Shown here: in pieces, positions 11,538 to 24,594 of the stretch
Layout: the number at the start of each line of letters is the position of its first letter
Numbering within the stretch: the first letter of the stretch is position 1
Source: Lingula anatina
Lineage: Eukaryota > Brachiopoda > Lingulata > Lingulida > Lingulidae
Length of the DNA stretch: 64,000 bases
NCBI RefSeq assembly: GCF_001039355.2
Contig: NW_019775788.1
Location: 82,713-146,712, forward strand
Direction: 5' to 3'
Made by a program: the position numbers and the translations under genes
Notes under the pieces: model-generated
What the model was told of the DNA's origin: nothing
Database searches by the model: none
Seen by the model: the letters and a program-made list of their open reading frames with translations, nothing else

Positions 11538-12616
11538 GCCACTTTTGTATTTTAAACCAATCCAATGATGTACATGTACACTGTGTGTACTCATAAACTA
11601 GTAATTCGACATGAATTGCAATGCAAAACAGAACAAAACAAAATGTTTCCCGTAGTGCTTGAACGTGGCGATATCAAATTGTACAGTCAACGTGCATTTT
11701 ATTAAATACCCATTCCTTTTTTAAATTTAATATAGAATAGACGATTATAATTAAAATTATAACTTTGTTTAACCCCTATACCGGCTGTTAATAAAACCCT
11801 TATTAAGAATTATTTGTTAAGCAGCACCAACCAATCAAGTCCTATTATCAAATCCAACACTTGTATCTACGACATTTGTAGTTTTGGTGTTTTATCACAT
11901 TGTTTGTATATATCCACAGTGGAAGAGGACCCCACTTCACAATGCTGCCAGTGGCGGCCACACAGATTGTGTCAAGTTTCTCATCCAACATGGGGCGGAT
12001 ACCAATATACAGGACATGGTGAGTGTAGAATTGTCAGGACATAAAGGCTTGGATACATGAACGTACATATACATGTACGGTGCCCGTTTTTCTCCGCAAA
12101 TGTTAAGAGTAAATTATGCAGGGTTTACATCTTCTTCATCACATTTCTAAAATTCGTTTGAAGAATCAGTGCAACGTTTTTAATGATAATGCTTTTTTGC
12201 TGATAATAACATTAAAATATATATTTTGAGACTGATTATCTAAAAATCCTAAATCTGAACAAACAAACATGTTTCTTGTACGACCTATGATTTGCTGTAT
12301 TAAATCACATAGTTTGTACATATCCACAGTGGGAGAGGACGCCACTTTACAAGGCTGCCAGTGGTGGCCACACACAATGCGTCGAGCTTCTCCTACAACA
12401 CGGTGCGGACACAAGTATACAGGATCGGGTGAGTGCAGAATTGTCAGAACACAACGGCTTGAATACAGTAACTTGCATCTACGGGGACTGTTTTTTCTCG
12501 GCAAATCTTTAGTAGAAATTATCCAAGGTTTACAAATTCATGGCGTTTTTAATTTAAAAGAATCAGTGCAACGTTTTTAACGGTACAGTGTTTTTTTCTT
12601 TATTTTTATTCTTTTT

Positions 12617-12664
<48 letters not shown>

Positions 12665-15600
12665 ATAATAACATTAAAATATATAGTTTGTGACTGATTA
12701 TCTTAAATGCTTAAATGTGAACAAACAAGTTTCTTGTACGACCTGTGATTTGCTATATTAAATCACATCGTTTGTATACACCCACAGTGGAAGAGGACGC
12801 CGCTTCACAAGGCTGTCAGGAGCGGCCATACGGAATGTGTCCAACTTCTCCTCCGTCACCGGGCGAATACCAGCATACAGGATGAGGTGAGTGTAGAACT
12901 GTCAGAGCACAACGGCTTGGATACATGTACGAACATGTACGGTAACTTTTCTACGCAAATCTAAGAATACTTTATGCAAGGTTTACATCTTCTGCGACGC
13001 ATTTCAAGAATTCGTTTGAAAGATCAGTGTTAAGTTTATACATGTAATTTTGTTTTGCTGATAATTACAATAAATTATATAGTTTGTGACTGATTATTTA
13101 AAAAGCTTGTGTTGGTAAACGTGTTTCTACGCCATATGATTTTCTGTATTAAATGACGTTGTTTGTATATATCCAAAGAATTGGATGACACCACTTCACC
13201 TGGCTGCCAGAGGCTGCCACACAGAATGTATCCAGCTACTTCTCCAACATGGGGCGGATACCAGTATACAGGACGTGGTGAGTGTAGCATTGTCAGAACA
13301 AAAAGGTTTGGATGCATGATCGTACATGTATGTGAACCTTTTTCTTTGCAAATCTTAGGGAACATTTATACGAGGTTTACATCCTGATAACCATTCGGGG
13401 ATTCGTTTAAAGACAAGGTGCAACGAACATGTAAATATATTATTATTTTGTTGATAAGTTAATGTTATTCTATATTTTGAGACTGGTTTTTCAAAATCCC
13501 CAGTGTAAATTAGTATGTTTCTTAGTATATGAATTCCCTGTGTTTAATCACATCGTTTGTACAAATCCACAGCGGGGGAGGACACCACTTCACTGGGCTG
13601 CCGTTGTGGGTCACACACAATGTGTCCAGCTTCTCCTCCAACACGGGGCGGATGCTACTATACAGAATGAGGTGAGTGTAGAATTTTCTAAAGATATAAC
13701 AATGTGGCTACGCTTAATTGACTCGACTCATAAAATAATTATATTTTTTTCGCACGCCAATTAATTTTCAGTCTGCAGCTCACAGGAGATACTAAATCAG
13801 AAAAACATGTCGCTGAAAAAGATTAATAAAATGCCATTCTAACAGGTACACTGCAAATGAATTTTAGGTCTAAGTAAGCAGGCTAGCAATACCATGTCTA
13901 TAGCCGAGCTCGGCAGGTACCTTATTTTTCAACTATAATTAAATTTGTCCAAAAATATAGGCTTAGACTGGAACAACTGCCAGATAATAGAATTGTAAAT
14001 CAGGTGTACAATCATGAGCAAGATACAAAGGGAGATACGTGGACAGAATCCATCCAATCTGTTCATTATTGTTGGGGTTTCTTCGAAGATAGCGACCCAC
14101 CAAAGAAAATACATCAAATAGAAAACCTAGTAGAAAAATTGAACATAAAAATCGAAAAACTCTTTTGGCAGGAATTAAATAGCTGGGCCTCAAACAAATT
14201 AAGGACATACAAAACAATCAAAAAATCTTATGAATGTGAAAGAAAATGTCATCAAAATGAGTGTCTCCCCCTTAGATATCAAAACACTGGCAAAAATTAG
14301 ACTAAATGACCACGACCTGGCAATAGAAAGGGGCCGATACACAAACCCTAAAGCTCCACTTGATGAGAGCATGGCCAGAAATTCGCGGCATTCACGCGAT
14401 ACGCGAGGGCAACAGTAGGGCTTCAGTGACTCAACTAGCCAATCACAGCACAACAATGGCATCGCACACAGACGCTGTGATAAGTGCTGGAGGAGCCAAA
14501 ATTGACTTCTTGGACTGATAGTAGGGTGCCGAGGTGAAAATACTGAAAAGCTCATAACACACATATTAGAATTTCTAGATACAGTGGCTCCATCACCACA
14601 GAATTTAACCTTGAAACTTGGCCTACTACCACATTTAATATCAGGGTTGTCAGCCATATAGGCTTTGATGGCAAAAATGAGCTTAGATTCTATCTCAGCC
14701 CCATCATGTGGTCCTGGAGTACGTTGCGCATGACAAATCACATTCATCTCTTTACGCATTTGTTTTATTAGGTATCCCATTTTCAAGTAATGTTAGTTCA
14801 TGGTAACAAGAGTCTGGCATGTGCAGAGGAGTTTATTGTAATATATATTGTTCTTATTGTTACATTATTAAATCTAACTCTGTATCCAAGTAGTAACTAT
14901 ACTGTACCAAGTCAGGTACTGATGATGTGCAGAGGTCATATATTCCAGAATAAGCCATTACCACTAATTTATAACTTTTATTTTTGTTTAATGTGTTATT
15001 CATGAAAGAGTTCATGAAAGGTTATTTTAAGTTGTTAAATCGTGATCTTATTCTTTTTATATTGAAATAAATGAATAATTTGGGTAAAATTGGTTTTCCA
15101 CTTCTTATTTGCATTTTTCCTTTACTACAAGATTATTTTGGAACAGTTGCAGCATTAAAAATTAAAACAAATAGCAATCTGAAAGACGAATTTTGCATAA
15201 TTACTAAATAATGATAGTAATTTTGGATTAAGAGATTAGTTAAACAGTGATAGTGTCTGTCAATTTATGTAAAATCTGATTATATGATTGGAAATACTGA
15301 TTGAATATTTGCGTTTTGCTGAGGGTAGGCTAGGCAATGCAGGGCAAACTTCTTAGTACGTGTGAACAACAGAATTTTTTTAAAACCCTAGCGATATTTG
15401 GTCAGAGTTGCTTGTCTATCGGCATCAGGCCGTTAGTTTGTCAATTACCATTCATTTTCCTATGACAATCTAGCAACTCATTAAAAATACACGCATGCGC
15501 AGTAGACTAGGCGTGACGTCATGCAGTGCATTTCTGGGGATGGAAAATGTAAAGCTTGCAACTGTGTAGATGATGAAAAACACTTCTTCACGGAATTTAC

Positions 15601-16217
15601 AATATACACTGTTGAAAGGCAACGAATGCATGATGAACTATTGAAAATTAGTGTGGTGGGTCTAGAGGACAGTGGTCAGATATTGTCAATTCTCCTTAAT
15701 CCACCCTGTGGAAAAAAGACTCATAGTAAGAGCAGAATTTGTAAAGACTACTGTTAAAATACATAGTTCACCTACAATTTAGTACATCACAGCTACTTAT
15801 TGTTGATAATGCTGTGAATAGCTTGATTAATTAATCTTATAGCATAACATGTATTAACACGTGTTATTTAGCATACTACACACACTGGACAATAGAAGTG
15901 TCACTCCCTGAATAGGAGTAATTAAAGTTATAATGCCTGGTCTACTTATAATGTGACTAATGAGTATAAAACCGCTGTACTATGGAATTGTTTCGTTAGT
16001 CTTTTTGTGAAATTTGATTTTAATAAAATGATACCAAGAGCATATCATTCCACAGTCATTTATCTCCCCCACAGTATTGGTTCAGTAGGGGTGACACTTC
16101 TATTGTCCAGTGTGTGTACATGTGTAAACATATATGAATGTATATCTTATATATTGTGTAAATACTGTAGTCTAGTGAGCCTGCGAATGTATTCACATCA
16201 TTTAGTGCCCAGTCAAC

Positions 16218-16264
<47 letters not shown>

Positions 16265-19200
16265 CAATGCACTGGTATTAATGTACATGTGAAAACATTT
16301 CTTGCATATGTATATGGCATGCATATGTATGTAATCTGAATGATATGTATGTGAGATAACACACTGTCACCCAGCGATATATGCTAGAACACCTCATGAA
16401 GATGACAGCACATTATGTGACATTGAGAGAAAGACCTTGCATTTCACCCTGAAACACCCTTTTGGCCGAATAAGGCGTACATTACCACGGTCACCTCCCG
16501 TAACATCTTTAGGTATGTAAAGTGTATCTTTACACAAGTATAGTGTATCTGGAAAGCACTTTTCACTGGCCTGTATAAGGCAGCTTCAATTGCGTCACGT
16601 ATAGCTTGTTATAGTATTTTTTATATTCGCAGAAGAAAAAAATACCAAGAATGTTGGCAGAAGAAAAACAGTGCCTTGCCGTAGTAGAACTGCTGAGGCG
16701 TTTTGAAAATCATGATGTTAAGGTATGTGTAACAGTGTGGAAGTGTTTAACGCATACTTGATTATGATATATTGAGCTTTAATAGTATTTTTTTTAATAT
16801 TTGGAAATCTTAACTAGTTACTAATTTTGTAGGACAACTATGCATATAATTTGTATTGGCGTTTTCGAACTCCGCGTGTTCCATTGCTTGAAAGGTATCT
16901 AATGGAAATATTTGTCACATGAATATTTATTAATATACAAGGGATATATTAAAATTTATGCAGAGCAAAAAAACAGACGTCGGGGGCTAATTTATTGTCT
17001 AACCGCACACGGGCGTCTTGATATACAATGTTAATACTTAATATGGATTATATTTTATCATTATTTTTGAGTGCTGATTAAATTTTTTTGGCTTAATTCA
17101 TCAAAAAAGTATGTCATTGAGTGATAAAATATCCAGTCTTTTATTGTGAGATATTTTGGTCAATGATATCAAATCTGACATAAGATGTCATCCAAAAGAA
17201 AAGGACACCCCCAGAAAACCATAACAACAGTTTGATGTCAGTGTTAATTTCAAGCTAAGATATTAAAGAAAATGATAGCCTCCGGACAGTGATATGTTAC
17301 ACAGTCAAAGGGCTCATTACAGTAAATCATGAAAAGTCATCAATTACGGGTATGACCCTCAACAGCCGCTTGCAGCGCCCTAATCCTACATGGCATACCC
17401 TGTGACAAGTTTTTTAGAGTTTGGATGGGGATATCATTCCACGCAGTGATATTTGCCTGTCGCAGTTCATCACTATTTACCAGCCGATGACCATAGCTAT
17501 TAATTCTGAGGGTCACTTCCGCCCACAGATTTTCAATTGGGTTCATATCTGAGGAGTTTGCAGGCCAGGGCAGTTGCTGAACCAATTGGTTTCAAAGAAA
17601 AACAGTGATTCTGCGAGCTCGATGTGGGGTTGTGCAGTCGTCTTGGTACACAGTTTTTCCTGAAGATGACTCTTACAAATCGAAGCATTGTTTGCTGTAG
17701 AATGTCTCTGTAGGAACCCTGGTTGAGGTTGCCTCCTAGAAAAACCAACTGGTTCTGGGCACCGGCATAAAATGCTCCCCAGACAAAGACCTTATCACCC
17801 CCTGCTTGCACCCTAGGCAGTACACCATCATCGTTTTATGCCTCTCGTACACGTCGGTGGACACACATTCGACCGTCAACCCTAAAAAACTCCATATCTG
17901 GCCTCATCACTGAAAACTACGTGATTCCAGTGTTTTAGCTGCAAAACGCACATGGTCCCCAGCCCATTGCAGAAGTTGAAGTATGTGACCCGCTGTTAAC
18001 AGTGGTTTCCCTACTGGTCTTCCTGCAAAATAACCGGCTAACGATAATCTCTTTTTCACGAGGGACTCGAAACGGGCGTTAGAATGACATTCTGCCACTC
18101 TTTTCTGAGAACACTGGTTGTCTTTGTGCGACGAGCAAGACGCACTCTAAGGAGAAGGCGAACCTGTCTTCTTGGTGTGATACGCGGACACCCTGCCCTA
18201 GGTATTGGAGTAAATGCCCCTGTTGTAGCATTTCTTTGGAGGACTTTACTAACGGTTCCCGATAAATGTTGCATTGGCTGGCAATGGCTGTCCGTTTCTG
18301 GCCATTTTATCTTAGAGCAAGAATCTCATAGTAAGTTGCTTAGCTGTCGAACCATGTCTTCTCTACGGTACCGGTCAAGTTTCAGATCGATCCATTTGTT
18401 TCTTCTCTAAATACACTCCAACGATTGGCCAAAACCATGCGTTTTTATACAAGTGCAGAATTTGCCGAAAAGACCACCCTCACATTTCTGACCACAGAAC
18501 ATGCAAATGCATGCATCAATTGTTTCGAGAGTTGTGTGATAATTAGTTAACACATCTGGCTACACTTGGAGTGATAACTCAGTTTTGGATTTAAAGTACA
18601 TGTAGTTAGAGAGAAAATAAATATTTTGTGGAAAATTTACTCGCCAAAAAATAATATTCCATATTAAGTAGTAACCCTGTATGTAGCATAAATGTAGCTG
18701 TTTTCACCTTATACCGGTACTTACAAAATAGCCTTGTTGATTCTTTCTTTACAGGTGTACATTCAAACCAGGACTTTGGAGTATCTTGCGGAAATATTAG
18801 ACCCTCAAGAATATAGCATATTTAACCTGACCAACTTGGACCCGAACTTTCATGATCTGTTTCAATTCGGAAAAATTCAAGGAGTGAAAGATTGGCTTGC
18901 TAAGAACAATTACACCACTATTAAAGATATAAGCGATGGACTACTGGCTGCAAACCTTCTGCAACTGTCCCGTAAGTTATTCACTGATGTTAACCTATTA
19001 TTTCAATATTATAATTGTTTATCTTATTCCATAATCTCGATGCAACAGAAATCGAACTGTAAGACTGAAGATAAATAGGAAAGATGAGTGTAAAACATAG
19101 AGAGAAATGTATACCAACAAACGCATGGATGTGTGGCTGTATCAGGGAATTTCTTTTTTGCCGAATTTATTTTTTCTTTGTGTTTTTCGAGTCCCAATGA

Positions 19201-19877
19201 AATGTAATATTTATTTGGTCAAGATATGTCTACAAAGATGGCAGTTAACTAATTATTATTATTTATTATTATTTATTGCGGTTCAAGTACAATTTTTACA
19301 ATGACTATGACCTAACAGTATACATTAAATAACTCTACCTGTATAACTAAAATTACAATAATAAATTACAATATTGTTTATACAATAACTGCGATCAGAT
19401 TTTACAATTGCAGTATACGCTCAGTTACTTTGGTTGTAAAATGTCTTTATATTTCCTTGTGTACAACTCCACCCAGTAATGTGCGCTGTTAACACGTACG
19501 ACTAAAACTACTAATAGCGTGCCCTAAAAATTGTTCATTAACTGACTGAATATGAATAACACATCAGACCCAGTGTCTGCATCTTACTATATTTAAGATC
19601 TATTAAATATCTGTAACAGGTGCGGCAGTAGAGTATTATGCTGAGGTGGTAAAGAAAATTTCAAATATGTCCCCCGATGAATTTGAAGCACTCTGTAGAA
19701 CCCTGACTATCGCAAAGTACATGTACACACCAAGTTCAACAACCTGTGGGCTGAAAAGTACCAGGTGAGTGTAGTTAGCCTTGGTGCACGGTGTTGGAAT
19801 ATCAATTTTTTTTCAAGTAATAGTTTCTGGGATATATGGGAAATCCTTGTATTTAGCTAAGCATTAATTAATATAAA

Positions 19878-19951
<74 letters not shown>

Positions 19952-19986
19952 GCATGTATCCATTTTCTGTCAGTATGTATCCATTT

Positions 19987-20048
<62 letters not shown>

Positions 20049-21138
20049 CTTCACTTTCCCAGTGTACCTTTGGACCAATGCCACCAGGACGCGTTCATTG
20101 CGTTCGCTGAAGAGGATGAACCCACCATAGAACCAATTGTACGGCAGCTAAAGAAATTAGACATTCAGTGTTGGTACTCCGAGGAAGACCTCATTCCTGG
20201 AAGATATGAGTATAAAGAAACTGTTATGGCGATCAGATCATCTAGGATTTCCATCTTGTTCCTGTCCAAAAGTTTTATCCAGAATCTTGGGTGCAACTAC
20301 GTGATGGAGAATATCATACGGAATGCAACAGAGAAAAAGCATGGCGTTATCCCTGTTGTTATGAACATAACGCCAGAGGAAATTCCTGATGGATTACGCA
20401 GCTGGAAACATTTCTTTTTCGATGATCAGGAGCTCGTTTCAAATATTTTGGCAGCTATAAAAGGTATTTGAGTTATAACAGTTTGCTATATCTTTTGTCA
20501 GAATAGTCTTAGACCCCATTCCCAGAGATTAGATCGATCCAACTAGGTCGATCAAACTCTCTGGGTGTTCACGCTAAATAGCTGTCAGCCGAGTGGACAC
20601 GAAAGTTAATTACCCCCTTACAGCTTGTAGTAGGCGGGACGGACATTTAAGCCGCATTATCTGACAGTTGTCTAGTGAGACTCTCCACGGGGAAAGATCA
20701 ATCTGAAATCTATGGGAATGTGCCCTGATACTCAGTATAATAAATTTCACATAAAATGGCCAAGTGTTGAAGCCTATTTGTTAGACCATTTCTTCAAATA
20801 GATGATATATCACACCGGCTATAGATGCAGGAAATTATTATACGTATTTAAACCAGCCCTTAAAATTGACCGTAATGCTTCTAGTATATTAAAATTTTAA
20901 TAGGAAAACGAGAGAGTTCTTGTGATATTGTTTTTTTAGTTCTACCCCTGTATACTAGTAATGCGTATCTTCCATTAAAACAGGACCAGAAAACACTCCC
21001 ACGTATGGCCAAATTCGACACGAGAACAAGGTTTTACGAGACCAAAACGAGGTTTTACGAGACGACAACGAGGTTTTGCGACACAAGAACAAGGCTTTAC
21101 TAGAAGAGAACGAGGTTTTGCGAGACGCGGTCCGGTAG
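11103..21138 (+). CDS. Ankyrin-TIR gene 2
   Basis: Exons: 11103-11204 (N-cap; the exon itself begins at about 11038), 11920-12018, 12330-12428, 12788-12886, 13179-13277 and 13573-13671 (five ankyrin repeats of exactly 33 codons), 16633-16722 (C-cap), 18755-18971 and 19620-19764 (helical middle region), 20063-20463 (TIR), 20984-21138 (coil, stop TAG). All junctions are GT-AG and phases agree with genes 3 and 4; the product is about 535 residues. Repeats read xxxTPLHxAAxxGHTxCVxLLLQHGAD. The TIR is type A like gene 1: BB loop EEDLIPGRY kept, WCxxE replaced by GCNYV. The last exon has expanded to about five heptads of xxNxVLR. Transposons sit in the introns but no exon is visibly broken. It is probably a cytosolic recognition and signalling protein; the ligand is unknown. 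Confidence 0.85.
11469..11534. repeat. Poly-A tract followed by (GT)n microsatellite
   Basis: About 30 A residues at 11469-11499, then about 15 GT units, inside the first intron of gene 2. Confidence 0.95.
11920..13671 (+). repeat. Ankyrin exon array of gene 2
   Basis: Five 99-bp exons are spaced by introns of about 290-360 bp. Shared intron ends include TATCCACAG at most acceptors and GTGAGTGTAGAATTGTCAGA after the donors. The exons vary at codons 1-3, 8, 11-12 and the last codon. They are the most diverged array in the window. A long poly-T run lies at about 12629-12660. Confidence 0.85.
13930..14365 (+). pseudogene. LINE-like retrotransposon fragment, 5' part
   Basis: The + frame reads FWQELNSWASNKLRTYKTIK and then, after frame breaks, DHDLAIERGRYTNPK. 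This is typical of the region after the reverse transcriptase in invertebrate non-LTR retrotransposons (an 'H.L.IE.GRY' block before a zinc knuckle). It lies in the gene 2 intron between the last ankyrin exon and the C-cap. Confidence 0.5.
14366..15530 (-). mobile_element. Unclassified insertion splitting the LINE fragment
   Basis: The LINE-like reading resumes at about 15530, so this stretch is a later insertion. On the - strand an open frame (14199-14786, overlapping the LINE part) contains SFKVKFCGDGATVSRNSN, resembling a 'K.KF.GDG' block found in uncharacterised repetitive proteins of invertebrates. No terminal repeats were identified, so the type is unknown. Confidence 0.35.
15531..15757 (+). 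pseudogene. LINE-like retrotransposon fragment, 3' part
   Basis: GKCKACNCVDDEKHFFTEFT matches the CxxC...DExHFL zinc-knuckle signature that ends many LINE ORFs. It continues the fragment at 13930-14365 across the insertion. Confidence 0.5.
15878..16117. mobile_element. 240-bp hairpin MITE
   Basis: ACACACACTGGACAATAGAA at the left end is the exact inverse of TTCTATTGTCCAGTGTGTGT at the right end, and the arms extend to about 40 bp with a few mismatches. There is no coding capacity. An (ATT)n microsatellite follows at 16218-16263. Confidence 0.75.
17037..18668 (-). mobile_element. Tc1/mariner transposon, degenerate
   Basis: Imperfect terminal inverted repeats (CTTAATATGGATTATATTTT and the inverse of AAATAATATTCCATATTAAG) bound about 1.63 kb in the gene 2 intron before the middle-region exons. 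The homologous intron of gene 3 lacks the element, confirming the insertion. Confidence 0.8.
17340..18410 (-). pseudogene. Tc1-family transposase, inactivated
   Basis: On the - strand successive frames give Tc1 blocks in order: an arginine-rich DNA-binding region (FTPIPRAGCPRITPRRQVRL), KPLLTAGHILQLLQWAGDHV, the KVFVWGAFYAGAQNQLVFLG block, and LPWPANSSDMNPIENLWAEV with SMPxR-like GMPCRIRALQAAVEGHT. At least three frameshifts or stops separate them, so no active enzyme is made. Confidence 0.85.
19883..20046. repeat. (CA)n/(CGCA)n and (TA)n microsatellites
   Basis: CA repeats interrupted by CGCA units at about 19883-19952, then TA repeats at about 19995-20046 ending 15 bp before the acceptor of the gene 2 TIR exon. 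Confidence 0.95.
20511..20725. mobile_element. MITE with CCCCATTCCCA termini
   Basis: It starts GACCCCATTCCCAGAGATTA and ends with the approximate inverse AATCTATGGGAATGTGCC. Inside are GATCGATC near the ends and TTAATTACCCCCTTACAGCTT with AGGCGGGACGGACATTTAAG. The same structure recurs at 45211-45421, 38945-39178 and 56903-57178, with a fragment at about 29683-29765. Confidence 0.7.
21012..21133 (+). repeat. Coding 21-bp heptad minisatellite in gene 2
   Basis: About five tandem 21-bp units of the type AACGAGGTTTTACGAGAC encode heptads with a recurring Asn and Val-Leu pair (NKVL, NEVL, NEVL, NKAL, NEVL). Gene 1 carries only about two such units. This lengthens the predicted coiled coil. Confidence 0.85.
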
Positions 21139-21139
21139 C

Positions 21140-24100
21140 TGTCGTCTAACAGAGCCAATAAGTGGATATCAGTCGATGTAAAGTCATATTATGTCATAGA
21201 CAAAACTGAGTCGGAAATGTGTCAAATGATCATAAGATTACCGCAGGGTAGAGTGTACTTTAATTCTTGCTGTGTAAGTGAAGTGTTAGTGCGAGTCCAC
21301 CTTTAACAAGAATATGAGGTTTAAAAAAACAAACCCAGGGCTGACGCTATAGGTCCGCTTTCAGAACAAGTTGGTCCGCCGACTAACAGATCCGTGGATC
21401 AAATATGGCTGACTCACTCAAAAGCAAAGGCGCCTAATCCCCTAATGGACTCCCCGCTTCCCGTACTTGAAGGGGCTCAGTAATTAAATCACAGGGCCAA
21501 GGTTAAACCCGTTTAATTGTTAAGCCCCATGTAGGCCTGGAGTGTGTGGTAGGCGGGGAAACCATCAGGGGATTAGCGGTATCGCTTTTAAGTAGGGTAA
21601 GTCATGTGGAATAGTCAAACTTTTAAATTACAATTATAAATATATTTAAAATCAGATGCATATTTTTTTTAAATACCGTGTATAAATATATTATTTTATT
21701 TGCTCAAACAATAACACCGTGATAGATTTGTCAGAAATGGAGACATTTTATAAAGTCGCTTCTCCTAGGAAATGGAATTGTTTCCATACATACTGTATAT
21801 AATAGACTGTCCAGCTACTTTAAAGGGGAACCCAATACTTCTCTATTAAAAAGAATTGTGAATTAGGTTTTATTAATGACTGTTAAAAGTTTGTGATCAA
21901 GTTTTTTTATTTCTACTTATCATTCTAATAATTTCTTATTTTAAAATCAATGTGCCTGCTTTAATCAATTTTTACTAGCCTGTTGTTAATGTTTCATGTA
22001 TTGTAAAGTCTATTGCATGAACAAACGAGGATTTTAGACTTGCAATAAATAAACAAATAAGTAGATACATATTATTCTTCTTCATTTTCTTCTTTTTATT
22101 ATTATTATTACTGGTGGCGTTTCAGGCTTTGTACATTTTGACTCATATTATCGGTTATAAGAAAGGAATGCAAATAAAAGAGAGAAAAATAAGACTGGTG
22201 GGGGCAAGATTTCAAAGAAAATTCGAGATATGTGTTTCGTAAAAAAAAAAACAAGGGTAAGAGGTGAAAATAAGAGACACAATAAACACCCTGCCCCATG
22301 CCGTGACTCCGTGATAACACAATAGAGGTATTGGCTATGGTTTATTAGTGGGAGATTGATGAAGACCCATAGTTACAGGGGCAGATCAGGATTATTTGAA
22401 GAAGGAAGTCGTGGATGCTAAACTGACCCCCCCCCCCCCCCCCACTATCCGCTAAGAGTCCCCCAAAATTTGGTATTTTAGAAGGGGATGGTGCCATTTT
22501 AATGTTTCCCTTTTTATGTTTCTATGTTAACGCAAAGAATGGGTTCTCTGGGACTGAAAAATTAAGGCACGATACTCTACATGGTTGTTTATATGCGATA
22601 ATCTGTGAGTTAGGTCAAAGATAAATCAATAAATCAATTTTGTGGAAATGGGGATTGGCACAGCTCTAACCCCGAATTCATGATGTGTGTAACAATAAAA
22701 TTACATCTGAAATTAAAATAATAAATAAATAATAAATATATAATTAATAATTAAAATAATAAGTAAAAATAAAAACCAAAGAAAGAAAGAAAGTATACAT
22801 ATAAATAAATATAGTTAAATAAATTAACGAAAAATAACGATGCTAGGTAATAATCCTTACAAAATACTTTAAGAAAAAACTAAATAAGGTGAATAATGTT
22901 TTTCTTATCTTTTAAATATGATATATATCTTAAATACAAGTAAGCTACCATAACTTTGGTCTGCTGTTTGCATTATTCAGTAACCCAGTGATAAGGACCT
23001 TGGCTAGTTGTTTATCAATCAATATAATGGTGACATACTAATAAATATCTCAGGAGAATCACAAGGGAAACAGAGTACGTGCACAGTTGCATAGGTAAGA
23101 CTTTTCAAGCATTGAAGATATCGATCTTAGTGTCATGGATCTGAACACTGGGGTTATCTAAGTTGTAGGAGGAGATGGGAGACATGTTCGTTTTGAGTTT
23201 GATAGCTAGATAACGCCGACTATGAACATTACGCAAAAAAGTTTTCTGGCCCATGTATTTCCTTACAATTATGTTTTGAAGACATTTTTAACCTTTAACA
23301 ATCCTGAAGTGGTCTGATTCAAATTCTATCATACACGCATGTGCAGACAGTACTAGTTCCAAAACAAAGAAAACAAACTATTTTGAAAACGAGGCACAAG
23401 GGAGAAGAATAAATACTCCATGATTATAATGCACTGCACTTAATTCATCGTGTGATAACCTTGCGCAACCTGCTAAGGTGAGTACTGTACATATTCACCA
23501 TACATTGAGTTTTGAAAATGCCTAAATTTTAAACATGACATGCGGTCAAACACGCATGGGTTTCAGAGACAGCCCCATCGGCATGCAAAAATATCGCCTC
23601 ATATGTTAATTGCATATAATTATTCTGCCGTAAAAATGTACTTGTATTATGTTATCTAACAGGCATTTGAGAAGCGCCAACCTCAGAGTTGGAAATTGTA
23701 TCTTAACGCAGTGAAAAAATACATTAGGATAAGATGAGGACCTCCTCAGTAAATGTTGATTTTGTTGTATAATCAACCTATTAACCATACTGAGGAAATC
23801 ACGGATGTTTCCATAACTTTGTGTTTAATTTGAGATAAATCAAGAAAAAAGAAAAAAAAATGCGAAATGTCTAGAGATATGATTGCTACCCAAAGAAATC
23901 ACCGCACATTCTGTAATGCAGCAGTACTTCAGACAAGACTAGTTTGTTAATTGGTACTGACACATCTGATTATATGCATTTGTCTTTTCTGATGATTTGC
24001 ATTTAGTGCACTTTTTAGGAAAAATAGTACATTTTAGCTAGACATATTTTTGAAACTAAAATATTCCATATGAAATGTCAAGGCGGTATAGTATTACACA

Positions 24101-24590
24101 CTGAACATAACTAGTACACGATTGGGAAAGACAGCCTGTGTGCAGTTGTATGTTTATCAGGGGATATGTGTTTCCGGTTAATCGGGACACTTGTTTGTAC
24201 ATTAAATGTAGGTCAACGTTTCTTAACATGGAATGTTTTTTTATAATATCAGTGTCGCAGAGCCCCAAAAATCCAAAAAAAACTCATTATCAATATTTTT
24301 AAACAATTTTTTTATTTATTTTGATTTTAGGTCGTTAACATGCGCTATCAAGACCAAGATGTATGTTCAGCTTCAAGGCCTAAAGCACATGTTATTTGAG
24401 TAGCTAGTGTTAGGTTATGACTCGATTTTATAGAACGATTCATATTCATTTTACTTTGGACGTGTATAAACCGGAAGAATACAAACAAACCGTTCACCAG
24501 TTTCACACATTGCCGCTGTTTACAGATGTACGTACCGGTACAGTACATAATTTTTCATCAACAAAAATCCCACTCTTATCACTTCCAACA
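21140..24590. other. Intergenic, no gene recognised
   Basis: No exon of either family and no convincing ORF was found. A possible polyadenylation signal for gene 2 is at 22044-22049. A poly-C tract is at 22428-22443 and AT-rich low-complexity sequence at 22710-22830. Confidence 0.5.
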
Positions 24591-24594
24591 TTTG

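Noticed and set aside
17907-18410. Host gene on either strand
   Set aside because: All open frames here belong to, or are shadows of, the degenerate Tc1 transposase.
19883-20046. CRISPR-like or functional repeat array
   Set aside because: These are simple CA/CG/TA microsatellites in an animal intron.
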